Shown piece by piece: positions 6,723-9,476 of a stretch of 9,476 nt of DNA; the first letter of the stretch is position 1; every line of letters starts with the position of its first letter. The position numbers and the translations under genes are program-made. Source of the DNA: Candidatus Avimonoglobus intestinipullorum. Its GTDB lineage: Bacteria > Bacillota > Clostridia > UBA1381. The DNA lies in assembly GCA_018714645.1 (NCBI GenBank), contig DVND01000194.1:1-9476 (forward strand), in the 5' to 3' direction. The notes beneath the pieces were generated by a model that did no database searches, had not been told where the DNA came from, and saw only the letters and a program-made list of their open reading frames with translations.

Positions 6723-8837
6723 TTATTCTGCGTATACCGCGGGCGCCAGCGGGCGTATATTGTTCGTGCCGTCCAATATGAACGCTTTCACAATGGATGC
6801 GTCTTTGTCTATCGGGGCCTCCGCGTAATAGGGTTTTGCCAGGACTGAGCCCGCCTCTACCTGGACCGTCTCAATCTTAACGTCCTTAAGCCTGCCGCTT
6901 GCCGTATACTGGGCGATTATAATGTTGGCGATCTGCTCTGCGGGGCTTGTATTGTTCAAGCCGGCGCACACAATGACCGCGTCCTGTTTGGAAGCAGAAA
7001 TTTCGCACACGCCTATAAGCTGATCATTGGCGCCATGCTGCAATTCATCGCTGAACACATTGGCTATGCTCGGACCCCCCAAATAGATTTTATAGTCCCC
7101 CTCTGATTTCTCAGGCATCTTGAAGCTGTGCTGGAACGTTGATTCCAAGACCGCTGTCTCGCCGATATATGCAAGGTTATATGCCGTAACAGAACCTGTA
7201 TTTACCCCTTCTGGCAAAACCATAATTGATATGCATTCGCCATCGTCTGCACCATTCACAGTCCCGCTTATGCTGACATTCCCATCGTTTATGGCCAATG
7301 TGACATTTTCGATTGTGAGATTATCGCTACCTTGTCCAAAATCAAACGCGGCGCTGCCGTAATAGGATGCATCGCCCGCACTGCGTCCGGCATATACATT
7401 GCATGTGCCGTATGCGTTTGTGTACAGTTCTTTTTCAAACCGCCCATCCGTAACAGCTGCCGTGGCTTTATCAAGGGTTATGCCGTCCTTTACGATTTCA
7501 ATTTCAACAGAATCTGTAAAGTTACATATCCCGGAAACCTTTAAAACTTTTTTTGACGGCATATAATCAAGCTTTTCAACCATTGTCCCGTGATGCAGGC
7601 ACTCCACAAATTTCGGCGCGCCGTCCGCACGGATCTCCACGCTTCCGCTCCCGCCGGAAACCGTCTGCAACAGTTCGCCTTTATAATCGTATACGTTCAC
7701 TTCATCGCACGCAAACGCCACTGTTTGTGCGCTTTCAACATCATTACTGTTCCAAAGGATATACAGCTCGTCGTTTGAATTTGGGTTTTTATACAGCGCC
7801 TTATACGTGCCGCCGCTGTTGGCAAGTTCTACGAACTCTTTCCCGTCAATCAGCGCATTCAGCGCCTTAAACGTGTAAAAGGACTCTTTCGCCGTGCCGT
7901 TTACGTTCAAAAGCCCGTGATTCGCAGATATCCCTGAGCGGTCATCCCCCCAGTCATTTGTAAAAAACCAGAATATTTTCCCTTCCCTGTTGCGTGTTTT
8001 CAAGAATTGGTCCCATAAAACCTGCATACGGATCATGTATGAAGCCTGCGTTTTTTCGCTGACAGCGTCTGCGCCTGTCCCGGTAAAATATCCCGTTTCC
8101 GTAAACCAGAGCGGCTTATTATAATTCAATTCGTCCATCAGGTTCCCGAATGCTTCCAGCAGGACCGGCGCCCACTTGCCTTCGGGCGTGTATGTATAGT
8201 CGTAAATATGGAAGCTCAGGCCGTCCATTTCGCTGCCGCCGCTGTTGCAGAAATCCCGCACAAAATTGCTGTGCCCCCGGGCATAGGCAAATGCGCCGCC
8301 TATTACAACCGCGTCCTCGCCCAGCCGGTGCGTCTGTTCGATGGCCTTCTTGGTTTCTATACACAGCTGCGCATATTGCGCGGCAGTGGCGTTTGGATTG
8401 GCGTATGCCAGGTTCGGCTCGTTCCATATCTCAAAATGGCTGACCTCGTCCTGGAACGCCGTGACCATCGTCCGCACATAATGTAACCATGCGTCAAAAT
8501 ACGCTTTGTTGTCCACAGTCGGTATGGTCACATTGGACGCCCCGCTGTAAAGGGCATTCCCATACCCCAGCACCATAATGATCTGTTTGCCGTCCGCCTT
8601 CAGCTGCTTATACCTGTTCCGGAACGATTCCGGGATGACGATCCCCTTTTCGTCTTTTTCAAAATCGGCCCATTCCATGATATCGCGGATCCACAAGCCG
8701 TCCTGCCCATCCGCCACAATATCCATATAGCTGCCATATCTATAAATCCAGGCGGCAATTTCCATCGCGTCGGCACCAATTGTTGAACAGATAAAAGGCA
8801 CACATAATAATAGGGCCGCTAACTTTTTTAATCTCAC
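6723..8837 (-). CDS. Secreted clan GH-A glycoside hydrolase (GH39-like) with Ig-like and shared C-terminal domains
   Basis: This is a 704-residue secreted enzyme with a GTG start. Residues 1-24 form a Sec signal peptide (Arg-Leu-Lys-Lys, hydrophobic core, cleavage after Ala-Asp-Ala). Residues ~25-335 form a (beta/alpha)8 barrel of clan GH-A: FEIWNEPN (135-142) supplies the acid/base Glu140 and LWFTETGY (243-250) the nucleophile Glu247, with His210 of SFHIYDY in the usual active-site strand. This predicts a retaining mechanism. GH39-like is the best guess; a GH5-related or unclassified GH-A family is possible. Residues ~340-415 form the small beta-sandwich often packed on such barrels, ~428-500 and ~505-612 are Ig-like domains, and ~614-704 is a domain that recurs at the end of the 991-residue protein encoded at 302-3277. 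The first barrel strand seems short, since mature sequence starts close to it. The gene begins 3 nt after the GH43-type gene and is followed within about 20 nt by another GH-A gene. No dockerin, sortase motif or SLH domain is visible, so it is probably released or held by unknown means. Substrate is not predictable. Confidence 0.88.
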   Translation of the reverse strand: MRLKKLAALLLCVPFICSTIGADAMEIAAWIYRYGSYMDIVADGQDGLWIRDIMEWADFEKDEKGIVIPESFRNRYKQLKADGKQIIMVLGYGNALYSGASNVTIPTVDNKAYFDAWLHYVRTMVTAFQDEVSHFEIWNEPNLAYANPNATAAQYAQLCIETKKAIEQTHRLGEDAVVIGGAFAYARGHSNFVRDFCNSGGSEMDGLSFHIYDYTYTPEGKWAPVLLEAFGNLMDELNYNKPLWFTETGYFTGTGADAVSEKTQASYMIRMQVLWDQFLKTRNREGKIFWFFTNDWGDDRSGISANHGLLNVNGTAKESFYTFKALNALIDGKEFVELANSGGTYKALYKNPNSNDELYILWNSNDVESAQTVAFACDEVNVYDYKGELLQTVSGGSGSVEIRADGAPKFVECLHHGTMVEKLDYMPSKKVLKVSGICNFTDSVEIEIVKDGITLDKATAAVTDGRFEKELYTNAYGTCNVYAGRSAGDASYYGSAAFDFGQGSDNLTIENVTLAINDGNVSISGTVNGADDGECISIMVLPEGVNTGSVTAYNLAYIGETAVLESTFQHSFKMPEKSEGDYKIYLGGPSIANVFSDELQHGANDQLIGVCEISASKQDAVIVCAGLNNTSPAEQIANIIIAQYTASGRLKDVKIETVQVEAGSVLAKPYYAEAPIDKDASIVKAFILDGTNNIRPLAPAVYAE

Positions 8838-8840
8838 GGT

Positions 8841-9476
8841 TTATTCGCCTCCTTCTAATACAAACCCATCTTCCCGCTCTTTTAAAATATAAATACTTGC
8901 CCGTTCCAGCGGGTGTATATTCGGCTTGTGCATCACAAAGCACCGCTCGCCCGAAGGGTTCCTGAACACCATGCCATGCCCGCCGTTCCCACTGAATAAC
9001 GGCTCTTGCTGCACGTGCCATGTGCCGTCGATGTCCCCGTTGTCACTTTTGGAAAGACATACTAAATACCCGCTTTCCCCCATAGTCGACCATGTGCAGC
9101 ATAGCCCTCCATTTTTCGATTTAAATAAGCATGGCCCATCTGTGACCAGGGACAGCCGGTTGTCTTCGGCGGCGTTGACGCTTCCCGAATAATCCGAAGC
9201 CGACCACAGCACCCGCGGCGCTGTGACCGCCCTTGTCAGATCCTCGGATAGTTTCATCTCGCAGACTGTCCCATCCCCGATCTGCCCCCATTCATGGCAA
9301 AATACAAGATGCGGTTCCCCATTGTTGTCAATATACAGCGTCCCGTCCAATGCCTCCCACTCCCTGGGAGTGATGGGGGTATCTGATATGGGGGCAAAGT
9401 CCCCGTCAGGCGCGTCAGCTTTTAATATATGCGTGCCGCGGCAGGCAATATCTGATTTAAACGAAGCAAACATATA
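8841..9476 (-). CDS. GH43-type glycoside hydrolase (C-terminal part, start outside window)
   Basis: The reading frame is open to the window edge (a Tyr codon precedes the first in-window Met) and ends with TAA at 8841. The visible ~211 residues look like the later blades of a five-bladed beta-propeller of the GH43 superfamily, which removes arabinose, xylose or similar residues from polysaccharides. Numbered from the in-window Met, the segment LDGTLYIDNNG (residues 42-52) matches the blade carrying the GH43 pKa-modulating Asp (here Asp43). The motif TDGP (111-114) lies where GH43 enzymes carry the general-acid Glu of the EGP motif. GGHGMVFR (164-171), followed by MHKPN (181-185), agrees with a subgroup of GH43-like proteins as I remember it. 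The catalytic-base Asp of the first blade should lie upstream of the window, so neither a signal peptide nor activity can be judged. The frame ends only 3 nt before the next start, and its last codons contain that gene's ribosome binding site, so the two are translationally linked. Fold is fairly sure; substrate is unknown. Confidence 0.85.
   Translation of the reverse strand, partial: YMFASFKSDIACRGTHILKADAPDGDFAPISDTPITPREWEALDGTLYIDNNGEPHLVFCHEWGQIGDGTVCEMKLSEDLTRAVTAPRVLWSASDYSGSVNAAEDNRLSLVTDGPCLFKSKNGGLCCTWSTMGESGYLVCLSKSDNGDIDGTWHVQQEPLFSGNGGHGMVFRNPSGERCFVMHKPNIHPLERASIYILKEREDGFVLEGGE
8848..8852 (-). promoter_or_regulatory. Ribosome binding site (GGAGG) for the GTG-started GH-A gene
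   Basis: On the minus strand this reads AAGGAGG followed by a 10-nt spacer and GTG at 8837. It lies inside the last codons of the GH43-type gene (the Glu-Gly-Gly-Glu end), so terminating ribosomes sit directly over it. This supports the GTG start and translational coupling of the pair. Confidence 0.75.

Noticed and set aside
8119..8427. 102-residue frame on the minus strand and similar plus-strand frames in the same area
   Set aside because: All lie inside the GH-A barrel-coding region in other frames and are rich in Arg and Gly/Pro as expected for shadows of this base composition.

Overview
The window is a tightly packed, single-strand block of genes for secreted carbohydrate-active proteins. 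All genes are on the minus strand, so transcription runs from position 9476 towards 1. Strong AGGAGG-type ribosome binding sites, GTG and probable TTG starts, Sec signal peptides followed directly by modular beta-sandwich proteins, and a base composition near 50% GC (estimated by eye) fit a Bacillota host. A gut- or biomass-associated Clostridia lineage is most likely. This assignment is inference; no phylogenetic marker gene is present.

Layout in transcription order: (1) 9476-8841, the C-terminal part of a GH43-type five-bladed beta-propeller protein whose start lies outside the window; (2) 8837-6723, a secreted 704-residue clan GH-A glycoside hydrolase (GH39-like) with trailing Ig-like domains; (3) 6701-3309, a second and larger secreted GH-A hydrolase, about 1130 residues, with beta-sandwich modules on both sides of the barrel and a C-terminal CBM9-like module; (4) 3277-302, a secreted 991-residue protein with no recognisable catalytic domain, built from three lectin-like (concanavalin A-type) modules interleaved with Ig-like domains; (5) after an 82-nt gap containing a perfect 15-bp inverted repeat, 219-1, the first 73 codons of another secreted protein that starts with an Ig-like domain.

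The gaps between genes are 3, about 21 (or 6), 31 and 82 nt, so genes 1-4 look like one operon. Gene 5 is either distal in the same operon or partly uncoupled by the hairpin. The genes together suggest extracellular breakdown of a complex polysaccharide: a GH43-type arabinose/xylose-linked activity, two different retaining GH-A enzymes, and a non-catalytic binding protein. The substrate cannot be read from the sequence, and no transporter, regulator or promoter is visible.

The most notable observations are: a C-terminal domain shared by proteins 2 and 4; a duplicated lectin-like module in protein 4; a probable TTG start inside the third gene's longest ORF, chosen by a perfect ribosome binding site; Asp in place of the canonical Glu at the expected GH43 general-acid position; and the intergenic hairpin. 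No mobile elements, CRISPR arrays, tRNA or rRNA genes were seen, and no gene-free stretch exceeds 300 bases.
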